43,999 nt of DNA from DTGL01 sp038895395 (lineage in GTDB: Archaea; Iainarchaeota; Iainarchaeia; Iainarchaeales; DTGL01), in NCBI GenBank assembly GCA_038895395.1, contig JAWANJ010000003.1:1-43999 (forward strand), read 5' to 3'. Positions 24,650 through 32,933 of the stretch are shown one piece after another. Every line of letters starts with the position of its first letter. Position 1 is the stretch's first letter. The position numbers were made by a program, and so were the translations under genes. The notes under the pieces were generated by a model. It was not told the origin of the DNA. It worked only from the letters and a program-made list of their open reading frames with translations, and did no database searches.

Positions 24650-25996
24650 TTACTTTTTACCATAAAGTTTGCTTATTATATACTCTGCAACATGGGGTTT
24701 GTAACCCATTTCAAGCATTACCTTTCTTAGCTGTTCTGGGGTGTATTTTGACTTTGTTGGTTCAAGAGCGGAAAGTGCTCTTTCAATTGTCTTAAGATCT
24801 GATTCAGTTAGTTCCTCCCCGCCAGCTTCAGTTGGTTTTAAAGTTTGGGTTTGTTGTGCTGTGCCCACTTCTTTTACATCTGATGCTTGCTTTTCAGGAA
24901 CAGGCACATAAGGTTTGGTTTCAATATGAACTTCTTCTTCCTTTGGTAATGGTTTGAGAGCAGGACTTACCGGCTCAACATCTGCAAATAATTCTTTTTT
25001 GTACTCATCCGTCTTTCTAATCCATGTTACTGGTTCAGGCTTTGATCTTTTTAATGTGCTTTCACCTTCCTTTGAAGCTCTTATCTTTGCCCTAACAGCT
25101 AAAAAAACTACTAAAATAAATATGAGTGATAAAATAACCAATAATATCCAAAAGAGATTCATTGGACTAATAGGGATCTCACCACCCAAAATTGTAACAG
25201 AATTTTTGTCAAAAGCACTGGGGCCTGTTGGCGATGGAGAAACTCTGGCTACAGCAGTTTTTGTAGGTGTAGTCGCTGTAGTATCAAGCACATATGTTAT
25301 GGTAATCTCAGGATAGCTGATTTTGTTTGGGTTTTCTATTACATAATAGTTTCCATCTTTGCTGCTAGCAAGTGGCGATATTGATATTATTTTGCCCTCA
25401 ACTAATATCTTCATGGCTTTTACTGGCTCTTTTGGTCTCATTATTCTGGAAACAATCTTATTGTCTTTTTTTTCAGTTTTAACAAAAAATTCTTTGGTAC
25501 CCATTGAGCTGAGCGCATCATTTATTATTTTTAAGTCATTTTCAGTCCATTTGGCAAAATAATTGATATCAAAGTTGTTATTGTCCTTGCAAACAAATTT
25601 ACATTCGATTTTAGACATCATTACTTTGTAGGATTCGATTAGCTTTCTTACAGCTTCTTTACTGTCTTCATTAACATCCGGTAGCTGAACTAGTGTTTCC
25701 ATAACACCAATATAGCCATTTAAGATCTTCCTATACTCTGTGGTACAGTCTCTGTTCCAAGCTTCAATTAAATTTGTAATATCCTGGTCATTTGTATCAA
25801 AGGTGATTTTTCCATACTGTGCTGTTTTTGTTATTAAACTACCATCTGCCATAAATTCGTATACTTGTTCATATGAACCACTTGCGGTAAATGGTGTTTG
25901 AGAAAAAGTGAATTGTAACAAAAACATTAACAACAATAAGTAGCAAGTAACAACGCAAAAAACTCGTGACTTTCGTGACTTAATACCAAGCATCAT
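24650..25996 (-). CDS. single-pass envelope protein with cytoplasmic C-terminal domain
   Basis: 448 residues. Signal peptide 1-32 (VVTCYLLLLMFLLQFTFSQ). The ectodomain (~33-275) has a Cys pair in KIECKFVCKD and a Pro/Thr/Ser linker. One membrane segment lies at ~283-305 (NLFWILLVILSLIFILVVFL). A cytoplasmic Lys/Glu/Pro-rich region follows, then a ~45-residue helical end (SDLKTIERALSALEPTKSKY, then LRKVMLEMGYKPHVAEYIIS) that resembles a three-helix UBA-like bundle. Such tails recur in DPANN surface proteins. Divergent from the 26251 gene. A minus-strand TATA box lies near 26076-26087. Function unknown. Confidence 0.75.
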   Translation of the reverse strand: MMLGIKSRKSRVFCVVTCYLLLLMFLLQFTFSQTPFTASGSYEQVYEFMADGSLITKTAQYGKITFDTNDQDITNLIEAWNRDCTTEYRKILNGYIGVMETLVQLPDVNEDSKEAVRKLIESYKVMMSKIECKFVCKDNNNFDINYFAKWTENDLKIINDALSSMGTKEFFVKTEKKDNKIVSRIMRPKEPVKAMKILVEGKIISISPLASSKDGNYYVIENPNKISYPEITITYVLDTTATTPTKTAVARVSPSPTGPSAFDKNSVTILGGEIPISPMNLFWILLVILSLIFILVVFLAVRAKIRASKEGESTLKRSKPEPVTWIRKTDEYKKELFADVEPVSPALKPLPKEEEVHIETKPYVPVPEKQASDVKEVGTAQQTQTLKPTEAGGEELTESDLKTIERALSALEPTKSKYTPEQLRKVMLEMGYKPHVAEYIISKLYGKK

Positions 25997-26250
25997 CCAA
26001 ATACCTTATTCTAATTTTTTGTTGTTATAACCAATTTTATTAGTTCTTATGAGCTTCATATAAAACAATCTTTACCTATATAAAAATTTATCTTTTTTAA
26101 CAAAATTTTTGTCTTTTGGTGGCAAAGGTTCATCTTTATTTTTCATTTTTCTTTATAATAAATTTTAACTATAAGCAATACTATCCTCGAAAAAATTATC
26201 CCTAAAAATAAAACAATAGATTTAAAAAAACATAAACGTTATTATAATCA
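25997..26250. promoter_or_regulatory. AT-rich divergent promoter region
   Basis: No gene. On the minus strand tatataaaaattt (26078-26090) gives a TATA box for the 448-residue gene. On the plus strand tttaaaaaaa at 26221-26230 lies about 22-30 bases before the ATG at 26251, which would give a leaderless mRNA for the next gene. Confidence 0.45.
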
Positions 26251-27296
26251 ATGTCTTTATCTCAAAAAGTGATAGCACAGCTAGTATGTTATATTAACTT
26301 TTTAACTTAGCTTTTGCTCAGCTTCCAGAGCCAACTTTTCCAACACCCAACTTTCCCGTAGGAAGCTTTCCAACACCTGATTTTAATCTCCCCGGGGGAA
26401 TGCCAGGTTTCCCCGGAGGAAGTATGCCAAGCTTCCCTGGTAGTGACTTTAATTTCCCAGCACCAGGCACAATGCCTGACTTAAATCTTCCAACCGGAAT
26501 CGGCGGGTTACCAGGGGCTTCAGGCGAAATTTCTTTACCAGCTATGAAAATTGATTTTGCTCTGCAAATTTTGTTGTCAGAATATAAAGCAGGAAAATCG
26601 TTAGAAGTTACTGCTAAAAACTTAAATATAAAAATAAGAAAGAATTCTGTTTTGGTTTCAGTAATTGCTGACAAAAATTTCAGTCCTCAAAAATGGGGTA
26701 TGGCCGATACTAACGAAGAAAAATCTGGACAAATGTCTTTGTATACCGGCTATGTTGCAGTTGATAAACTAGAAAAAATGAGCGAAGACAGAAGCGTAAA
26801 TTACATAATGGCTGCAAGATTGCCAAGTGAAATAGTTCATGAGGTAGTCTCAATTAAATTATCTCCAGAGCTTCTTGCAATAGTGAAATGCATAAAGCAG
26901 TTCAAAGAAAATTGCGATGTTGAACGTATCGCACGTGATAACTCTCTTGAATATAAAAATGGCTCTTTGCTTGTTTATATTACAACAAATAATAACGCTA
27001 GACCATGTGTTGAAGCAAATATAGTTGAAGAAATCCCTGATAAGGCTGATCCAAGTATAAAAACTTTTAAGGCATATGTTCCAGCTACAAAACTTGAAGA
27101 GCTCTCAAACTGCCCGGATGTTGAATTTGTCAGTGGCATTACTGTTACAGGCATAGAGTTAGGCATATGTTGCATTTTGCTTCTCATAGTGTCAGTTGCA
27201 ATTCTTTTGTATTTGGTGAGCTTTGTATACCTTAAAAAAAGGGAAAAAGATAAAATTGAAAAGATGTTGGTGATAAAACGTCAGAAACAAAATTAA
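26251..27296 (+). CDS. Pro/Gly-rich anchored surface protein with tandem domains, apparent frameshift in signal peptide
   Basis: The long clean frame runs from 26302 to 27296, but its first ATG is at 26400. Upstream it stays open and keeps the same Pro/Phe/Gly-rich composition (PEPTFPTPNFPVGSFPTP) without a start. A second frame from ATG 26251 reads MSLSQKVIAQLVCYINF and stops at 26310. Adding one T to the T5 run at 26299-26303 joins them into a signal peptide ending NLAFAQ. The body holds two copies of a ~90-residue domain (KNSVLVSVIAD with YVAVDKLEKM; KNGSLLVYITT with YVPATKLEEL), similar to small beta-alpha domains seen beside subtilases, then a C-terminal membrane helix (LGICCILLLIVSVAILLYL) and a Lys-rich tail. 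Followed closely by the Tyr-rich gene. Confidence 0.7.
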
Positions 27297-27325
27297 TTAA
27301 AAACATAAATAAAAGTTCAGTACTA

Positions 27326-30300
27326 TTGGGACTGCTTTTAATAGTCTTCTTTACCTCTGCACATGCGCAAGCAACAAACGTAAGCGCGACAGATTGTAAG
27401 GCCAACCACATCACTTTTAAAGATGGCAATTACGAGTTTCAGGGCGATATATCGTGCGCTTATGTTTATATTTATGCCAAAAACCAAGATACCACCATCG
27501 ATTGCCAGGGCGCCAAATTTGCAGCATACTATTTCTATTACTACCCGGGTGATGGAAGCACCATTACCATAAGAAACTGCAAATTCGAGCCTTATAGAAA
27601 TTATTCGACCTATAGCTACCATTATTTTTCAGAAACAAAGAGCGCCGGTTTTGAGTATATAAATAACACATTTGAGAATGTGTACTACCAGGTGCAGCGT
27701 ACATATGCAAAAAGAACAAAAGTTGATTTTAATTTTGTTGACAACAACATTCTAAACTCCCGGTTCAATTTGTATTTCTATGATTATTACACGCAACAAC
27801 CCGACCTTACGCTTAACTTGGCCGGCAACAATATGACCAACTCACAATTCTACGTTTATTTCTATGACTACTACAACCAAAGCACAGGCCCTAATATTTA
27901 CGCTAACATTTACAAGAACAATTTCAAGAATTCTTACCTAGCATTGGTTTGCTACAACTACTACTCGAACCTTCAAAGCGGCATTAATCGGCAAATTTCT
28001 ATTGTTGACAACAACTTTGAACTTTCACAAGTATATCTGCAAAATTATTACTATAACTACAGTTCTTCTCTCCGAGACGTTAATCTTTATTTGGAAGTAA
28101 AAAGAAATCTTTTCAACAATACATCATTTTATCTTTATGACTATGGCTATAGGTATCCCAAATTTAAAAAGACTTTACCATCTAAAGATACACACATCGA
28201 GCTTACAGAAAATGATTTTAACTTAGCTCTCGTTGTTCTGTATTTGTATCCATATTATTGGTTGACCGACACTAATATGGAGTTAATTTTTTCAAGAAAT
28301 AAACTTCATGCTACAAGCTTAAATATTCACGATTACAGATATGCACAAAGTGGCAAAATAGAACTTTCCTACAATGACATAAATAGATCACAGATAAGCT
28401 TTGGCTATTGGAACTATTGGTATTGGCACTACTGGAACTGGTGGTACTACCATTGGTACTATGCTTGGTATTACTGGTATTATTATGGCATAGTAATTGA
28501 TCCAAAAATTGGTGAAATTAATGTTTTGGGCAACAAACTTGAGAAAAGCAGACTTGATTTTTTAGGCTATTGGCCTTCAGCCTATTCAAGCCTTACAGTA
28601 ATTGATAATATCTTCAACGGTTTCTACTGTCCGCCTAACCTAAAAGACAACGAATGTAAAAATTACTACAAAGATATGAGCAAAATTTATTGGGTTGGCT
28701 TGAATCAGCTCACTGTGCCCACCAAAAATAATACTGTTATTTCTAACAATGAGTTTTATGGTGATACTAATTACATTGGCTCTGCGATAACCCATCTATC
28801 AGACCCTTATAACGGGCCATACTATGGCGGTCCTTACGACTACTGGTGGATGTGTTATTATTGGGGCTACTGTGGGTGGTACTACTATTACTACTGGTAC
28901 TACTACTACTATTACTATTACTACTGGTACTACTATTACTACTGGTACTACTACTACTATTACTACTGGTACTACTACGCTAAATACTATCCGTACACTT
29001 ATTGGTACTACTACTACTATTACTACACTTATTGGTACTACTACTATTACTATTACTACTGGTACTACTATTACTACTGGTACTACTACGGCTACTACTA
29101 CAGATGGTACTACTGGTACTACTACAGATACTATTACTATTACTACTGGTACTACTACAGATACTACTATGGATATTATCCTTTCTTCGACATATGGGAA
29201 AAAGGCGTTTTCGAGCTATCAAACAACACCTTTAGAGGTTTCTATAGTGGAATTGAGACATTATCCTCTTCAGATGGGCAGATTGCAGTTATAAAGAACA
29301 ATATCTTTGAAGACAACAAGTATGGAATTAAATACGTAAGTAGCAATGGTACAATGCTGATTTACAACAACATTTTTAGTAACAATGAAATTGGTATTGG
29401 TGGCATAAGTGGTACAGTTGGCGCTTCGCCATATTTCCCATACGCTTATATCGGTGGTCCTATATCCGTATATGATAACCGCTTCGAGAATAACAGCAAG
29501 TGGGCCATAAAGTATGTTGGTGCTGATATCTGGTATGCACCTTACTATGGCAAGTCAGAGGACGGCATATACAACTATGACCCAGCAAATAGGCGCTCTG
29601 GACCAATGTTCACAAGACAAGAAGTTGATGACTATCTCAAACAATCAAAGACAATGCTTATATGCATGGCCAACAACGACTTCACTGCGATGCCCAATAC
29701 AGGGGCCAATGCAACAGAGGGCGTAATAAAGAAAATCTCTGATGCAGCCAACTATAATGGCCAGTGCTTGGGCTTTTGCAGTGGTGGCATAAACAGTCCG
29801 CCTATAGCTGACTTTGAGGTAACACCAAACACAGGGGTTTCCAACCTAACAGTTGATTTCTATGATCGTTCATATGACAAAGACGGTAGTATTGTTTCGT
29901 GGTTATGGGACTTTGGCGATGGTACATACAGTACAGACCAAAATCCAACACATACTTACACAAGCAATGGGCCCTTCACTGTAACCTTGACTGTTAAAGA
30001 CGATGGTGGTGCCAAGAACAGCAAACAGAAGAAAATTACCCCTTATGACACAGCTTCAATAACTGAAATATCAGTGGAAGATATTTCAGCAGGTGAAAGC
30101 GCTAAGATAAGCGTAACATGCACAAAAGACCTGGAAGGTGTGCTAAAGGTTTACTTTGATCCTCTCGGAGCAAATACTAAGATCTATGAGTCAACCTATA
30201 AATGCAACTCTGGCGCAGTATCAGTAGGTCCACTCACGGAGATAGGCGTATACCTTGCAAGGTATGACCTTAGTGTGCCTTCTGGCTCATGCACAAAATG

Positions 30301-30436
30301 CAGCGCAGAGAAGGAATTCATTGTAAAGAAAAGCGCAGTAACAACAGCACCAGAAGAGCCAGTTGTTGCGGTTGCTGCACTAATTCTAGTTTTCGCAGTT
30401 TTGTTTGCTGGGAAGGGTCTTAAGAGAAATAAGTAG
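27326..30436 (+). CDS. giant Tyr/Trp-rich beta-helix surface protein with PKD domain
   Basis: 1036 residues from TTG 27326. Signal peptide ends at TSAHAQA. Residues ~20-490: right-handed parallel beta-helix with repeated N-N-x-F/M/L rungs (NNTFENVYYQ, NNMTNSQFYVYFYDYY, NNFKNSYLALVCYNYY), unusually rich in Tyr. A Trp/Tyr patch at ~358-388 is followed at ~505-619 by a block of about 112 residues with ~82 Tyr and 15 Trp. Beta-helix rungs resume (NNTFRGF, NNIFEDNKYGIKYV, NNIFSNNEIGIGGI). A PKD domain lies at ~823-895 (WDFGDGTYSTDQNPTHTYTS), then an Ig-like domain, then a C-terminal membrane anchor and KGLKRNK. Not secreted freely; displayed on the cell surface. No enzyme site is evident. A better start could be the ACG at 27278 (see findings). 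Confidence 0.88.
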   Translation: MGLLLIVFFTSAHAQATNVSATDCKANHITFKDGNYEFQGDISCAYVYIYAKNQDTTIDCQGAKFAAYYFYYYPGDGSTITIRNCKFEPYRNYSTYSYHYFSETKSAGFEYINNTFENVYYQVQRTYAKRTKVDFNFVDNNILNSRFNLYFYDYYTQQPDLTLNLAGNNMTNSQFYVYFYDYYNQSTGPNIYANIYKNNFKNSYLALVCYNYYSNLQSGINRQISIVDNNFELSQVYLQNYYYNYSSSLRDVNLYLEVKRNLFNNTSFYLYDYGYRYPKFKKTLPSKDTHIELTENDFNLALVVLYLYPYYWLTDTNMELIFSRNKLHATSLNIHDYRYAQSGKIELSYNDINRSQISFGYWNYWYWHYWNWWYYHWYYAWYYWYYYGIVIDPKIGEINVLGNKLEKSRLDFLGYWPSAYSSLTVIDNIFNGFYCPPNLKDNECKNYYKDMSKIYWVGLNQLTVPTKNNTVISNNEFYGDTNYIGSAITHLSDPYNGPYYGGPYDYWWMCYYWGYCGWYYYYYWYYYYYYYYYWYYYYYWYYYYYYYWYYYAKYYPYTYWYYYYYYYTYWYYYYYYYYWYYYYYWYYYGYYYRWYYWYYYRYYYYYYWYYYRYYYGYYPFFDIWEKGVFELSNNTFRGFYSGIETLSSSDGQIAVIKNNIFEDNKYGIKYVSSNGTMLIYNNIFSNNEIGIGGISGTVGASPYFPYAYIGGPISVYDNRFENNSKWAIKYVGADIWYAPYYGKSEDGIYNYDPANRRSGPMFTRQEVDDYLKQSKTMLICMANNDFTAMPNTGANATEGVIKKISDAANYNGQCLGFCSGGINSPPIADFEVTPNTGVSNLTVDFYDRSYDKDGSIVSWLWDFGDGTYSTDQNPTHTYTSNGPFTVTLTVKDDGGAKNSKQKKITPYDTASITEISVEDISAGESAKISVTCTKDLEGVLKVYFDPLGANTKIYESTYKCNSGAVSVGPLTEIGVYLARYDLSVPSGSCTKCSAEKEFIVKKSAVTTAPEEPVVAVAALILVFAVLFAGKGLKRNK
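28857..29184 (+). repeat. TAC/TAT trinucleotide repeat encoding the Tyr/Trp block
   Basis: About 330 bases built almost entirely of TAC and TAT codons with interspersed TGG. TAC and TAT alternate irregularly and no long perfect repeat unit exists, yet the tract is low complexity at DNA level. It could slip by whole codons during replication. Shifted frames give Thr/Ile/Gly or Leu runs, which are not genes. Confidence 0.85.
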
Positions 30437-30440
30437 AAAA

Positions 30441-30470
30441 TTTCTCTTAGCGTTATGCACTGCTAAGAAA
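30441..30470 (+). terminator. hairpin after the Tyr-rich gene
   Basis: CTTAGC (30446-30451) pairs with GCTAAG (30462-30467), with one more T-A pair and a flanking mismatch, enclosing a 10-base loop. It begins 5 bases after the stop of the 1036-residue gene. It is followed by an A-run, not a T-run, so termination is only a possibility. Confidence 0.35.
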
Positions 30471-30499
30471 TAAAAAAACTCTTTCAACATATAGCTATT

Positions 30500-31378
30500 A
30501 TGCTTGTAGTTTACTCAGATGAATTTTTGAAACATTCTTTCATAAATCACCCCGAGAGCCCAGGTAGGCTTTTCTCAATAAAAAAAGTACTTGACAAAAA
30601 GAAGGGATTCCAATACATCGTACCAAATGCCGCCACCAATGATGACCTTCTTAAGGTACATACTAAGGAACTTATCGAAGACCTAAAAATTCGCTCAGAA
30701 AAGCGCCTTGGTGATGCTGATAATCCCTTTGTCTCAAATACTTTTGAAATAGCAAAGCTTAGCGCTGGCGCTGCTATAGAAGCAGCAAAGCATGCTGAAA
30801 GCAAATGCTTTTCCCTTGCAAGGCCTCCTGGGCATCATGCTGGAAGAAATTTTTTTGGAGGATTTTGTTACCTTAACAATATTGCAGTTGGTGTTGCAAG
30901 CATATCTAAAAAATATGGTCGAATATTGATTGTTGACTTCGATGTACACTTAGGCCAGGGTACACTTGACATCTTTGCTGGAAGCGATTCTGTGTTTTAT
31001 CTTTCGTTTCATCAAGATGCTAACACAATTTACCCATGGTACGAGCCAACTATAAATAAAAATAATATAAAATTAGTTCCATTGCCTATAGGCATTGGTG
31101 ATAAAAAATACTTAAACACATTCAAGAAAAACTTTAATGAAGTTTTTTCAAAATTTCAACCAGATCTTATAGCATGCTCAGCAGGCTTTGATTCATACTA
31201 TGCAGATTATCGTTATGTTGGTAGTGCTCTGGAACTAAAAAACCCCTCAACCTTTAGGCATATTGGTGAGACCATAGCGAAAACAAAAAAACCAAGCTTC
31301 GCGGTTCTTGAAGGTGGCTATGAGCCGGAAACTTTGGGCTCTTTAGTTTATGAGTTTCTGAGAGGATGGCAAGGATGA
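30500..31378 (+). CDS. histone-deacetylase-superfamily hydrolase (HDAC class II / acetoin-utilisation type)
   Basis: 292 residues with the arginase/deacetylase fold. Motifs: HPESPGR near the N-terminus, RPPGHHA (tandem catalytic His), GFCYLNN, DFDVHLGQGT with zinc Asp and His, SAGFDSY with the third zinc ligand, and LEGGY with the transition-state Tyr. The usual DVHHGNGT is DVHLGQGT here, so the residue after the zinc His is Leu. Members remove acetyl groups from lysines or acetylpolyamines in bacteria and archaea. Polyamine synthesis is encoded nearby (speH), so acetylpolyamine is one candidate, but this is inference. The stop overlaps the next start (ATGA), so the pair is coupled. Confidence 0.92.
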   Translation: MLVVYSDEFLKHSFINHPESPGRLFSIKKVLDKKKGFQYIVPNAATNDDLLKVHTKELIEDLKIRSEKRLGDADNPFVSNTFEIAKLSAGAAIEAAKHAESKCFSLARPPGHHAGRNFFGGFCYLNNIAVGVASISKKYGRILIVDFDVHLGQGTLDIFAGSDSVFYLSFHQDANTIYPWYEPTINKNNIKLVPLPIGIGDKKYLNTFKKNFNEVFSKFQPDLIACSAGFDSYYADYRYVGSALELKNPSTFRHIGETIAKTKKPSFAVLEGGYEPETLGSLVYEFLRGWQG

Positions 31379-31869
31379 AGGTGCTTATAGCTTATCAGGG
31401 TGACAACAAAACAAATGCTCAGGTAGCCGAAACAATGAAAAAGGTATTTGAAGAAAATGGAGCTGAAGTTAAAGTTGAGGGCATAAGACCAACGATAGAG
31501 ATGCGCCTTTATGATTATATAAAAGAATTTAAAAAAAAGAAAAAAATTGAGTTCAAAAAAGCAACAACAGATGTCAAAAGTTATGACCTTGTTGTCATTG
31601 GTACGCCAGTTCTAAAATTTTCCCCAACACCTTTGATGGAAACTTATGTAAGATCTTTAAAAAATACCAAGGGCAAGAAGTTTGTGCTCTATTGTACTCC
31701 TGTTGGTTTTGCTGGGAGTACAATAAAAAGATTGGCAAACATTTTAGCAACAAAAGGTGGCCTAATTGTATCAACTTTGACAATTTCTTCAATATTTGAG
31801 CTAAACGAAGAAAAGCTTGCAAGAGTAAAGAGTTATACTCAGCAGCTGATAAATGATTTAAAACAATAG
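31375..31869 (+). CDS. flavodoxin-like protein
   Basis: About 164 residues. N-terminal strand MKVLIAYQGDNKTN with the FMN-phosphate-like loop, then YDLVVIGTPVLKF and KFVLYCTPVGFAG, matching the second and third flavin-contact loops of flavodoxin and WrbA-like folds. The loop lacks the classic T-x-T-G-x-T pattern. ATG 31375 overlaps the deacetylase stop; an in-frame ATG at 31366 lies inside that gene. Probably an FMN electron carrier or NAD(P)H-flavin reductase-like protein in the cytoplasm. Redox partner unknown. Confidence 0.82.
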   Translation: MKVLIAYQGDNKTNAQVAETMKKVFEENGAEVKVEGIRPTIEMRLYDYIKEFKKKKKIEFKKATTDVKSYDLVVIGTPVLKFSPTPLMETYVRSLKNTKGKKFVLYCTPVGFAGSTIKRLANILATKGGLIVSTLTISSIFELNEEKLARVKSYTQQLINDLKQ

Positions 31870-31911
31870 CAGCACAAATAAGCAAAAATTGTGTTAATGT
31901 GCTTATATTGC

Positions 31912-32793
31912 TCACGAATTTTTTTTGTCAGGCATTCTGATTATAAATCTGTAACTTTCAATCACCAAAACAGTGCCATTTGGAGCCTTTTTGCTTGCCA
32001 ATTCGGTTACATTTTCTCCTTGTTTTAATCCAAAACCTCGCCATTTTGGTGAAGCCCAAAAGATAACAGGCCATTTGTATTGTTTGTTCTGCTCTGCCAA
32101 AAAGTACGTTTTTGGACTTACAAAAAACTTAACATCTGATTTTTTATCTTCATCGCTGTCAACCTCAAAGATAGCAATTGCACCACTGTTTATTTCAAAG
32201 TCTTGGACCTCTGGAACAAAGTAACTTATGTCTGGATTGCCATCTAAGCTATTGTCAATGCCCACAAAACTAAAACTTTTTTGGAATTGTATATAAAAAT
32301 CCTGCGAATCTAAAAGCAGATAAAATCTTCTTCTGTCCGAAGAAACAAAGTATCGATATCTTATACCAAATGGAAACACTATCGCATTTTCGCTTACCTC
32401 ACCAGCCTTGAAATGGTAGGGTCCCAGCTGACTGCCAAACGGATCATAAAGGGTCACAGTATCTGAACTCCAATCAAATTCACATAAATAAATCATCTCT
32501 CCTGCAGTAACTTCACAATATTCTGTTGGTGATTCAACAAATAAAGACACATGCATTAAGTTCAGATCTTCTAACATGAAAACAAGCTGGTTTTCGTAGA
32601 GATATATTGTTGTCATAGGTGGTTCGGGGTAATAATTTGCGTCAACATCAAATGAATGATCTGCTTCTATAACTTCTTTTTCTTGGTCAGGTTTCTTTGG
32701 AATGTTTTGCCATATTATCACTAGCAAAGAGAGGATAATAATTAGTACTATAATAATCTTTACATTGCTTTTGTTCACACTATATAGAAACAT
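31912..32793 (-). CDS. membrane-anchored exported protein of unknown function
   Basis: 293 residues. The N-terminus has a short basic stretch and one Ile/Val/Leu-rich membrane segment (VKIIIVLIIILSLLVIIW, ~11-28), then a Pro-rich linker. The rest is an acidic, Phe/Tyr-rich, beta-type ectodomain with one Cys pair (YCEVTAGEMIYLCEFDW). There is no catalytic pattern. It is divergent from grpE-dnaK and convergent with the flavodoxin gene. I do not recognise a family. Confidence 0.7.
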   Translation of the reverse strand: MFLYSVNKSNVKIIIVLIIILSLLVIIWQNIPKKPDQEKEVIEADHSFDVDANYYPEPPMTTIYLYENQLVFMLEDLNLMHVSLFVESPTEYCEVTAGEMIYLCEFDWSSDTVTLYDPFGSQLGPYHFKAGEVSENAIVFPFGIRYRYFVSSDRRRFYLLLDSQDFYIQFQKSFSFVGIDNSLDGNPDISYFVPEVQDFEINSGAIAIFEVDSDEDKKSDVKFFVSPKTYFLAEQNKQYKWPVIFWASPKWRGFGLKQGENVTELASKKAPNGTVLVIESYRFIIRMPDKKNS

Positions 32794-32862
32794 CCTTTCA
32801 TTTAAATAACTTTTGCTAGCATTTTTTGAAAAAATTTAAAAAAATATACCACTTTTTCTAAT

Positions 32863-32880
32863 ATTATATATAATATAAAA
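32863..32880 (+). promoter_or_regulatory. TATA region of grpE-dnaK
   Basis: The run atattatatataatataa at about 54-71 bases before the GrpE ATG (32934) gives a strong TATA element and a leader of roughly 25-45 bases. No clear archaeal heat-shock regulator site (for example a Phr-type palindrome) can be distinguished by eye. Confidence 0.4.
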
Positions 32881-32933
32881 CTTGTTTCTTGTGCTTTCTG
32901 GGAAATTATTTAATGCTTTCACGAGTGAGTGCT

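Noticed and set aside
28824..29294. Long frames in the Tyr/Trp tract: a Thr/Gly/Ile-rich one on the plus strand and Leu- or Ser-rich ones nearby
   Set aside because: They are mechanical by-products of the TAC/TAT repeat read in other frames. The Tyr frame is continuous with the beta-helix on both sides, so it is the real one.
27326..30436. Reading the Tyr-rich protein as a polysaccharide lyase
   Set aside because: The beta-helix is clear, but no Asp/Lys/Arg catalytic cluster of lyases stands out. Many archaeal surface beta-helix proteins are not enzymes.
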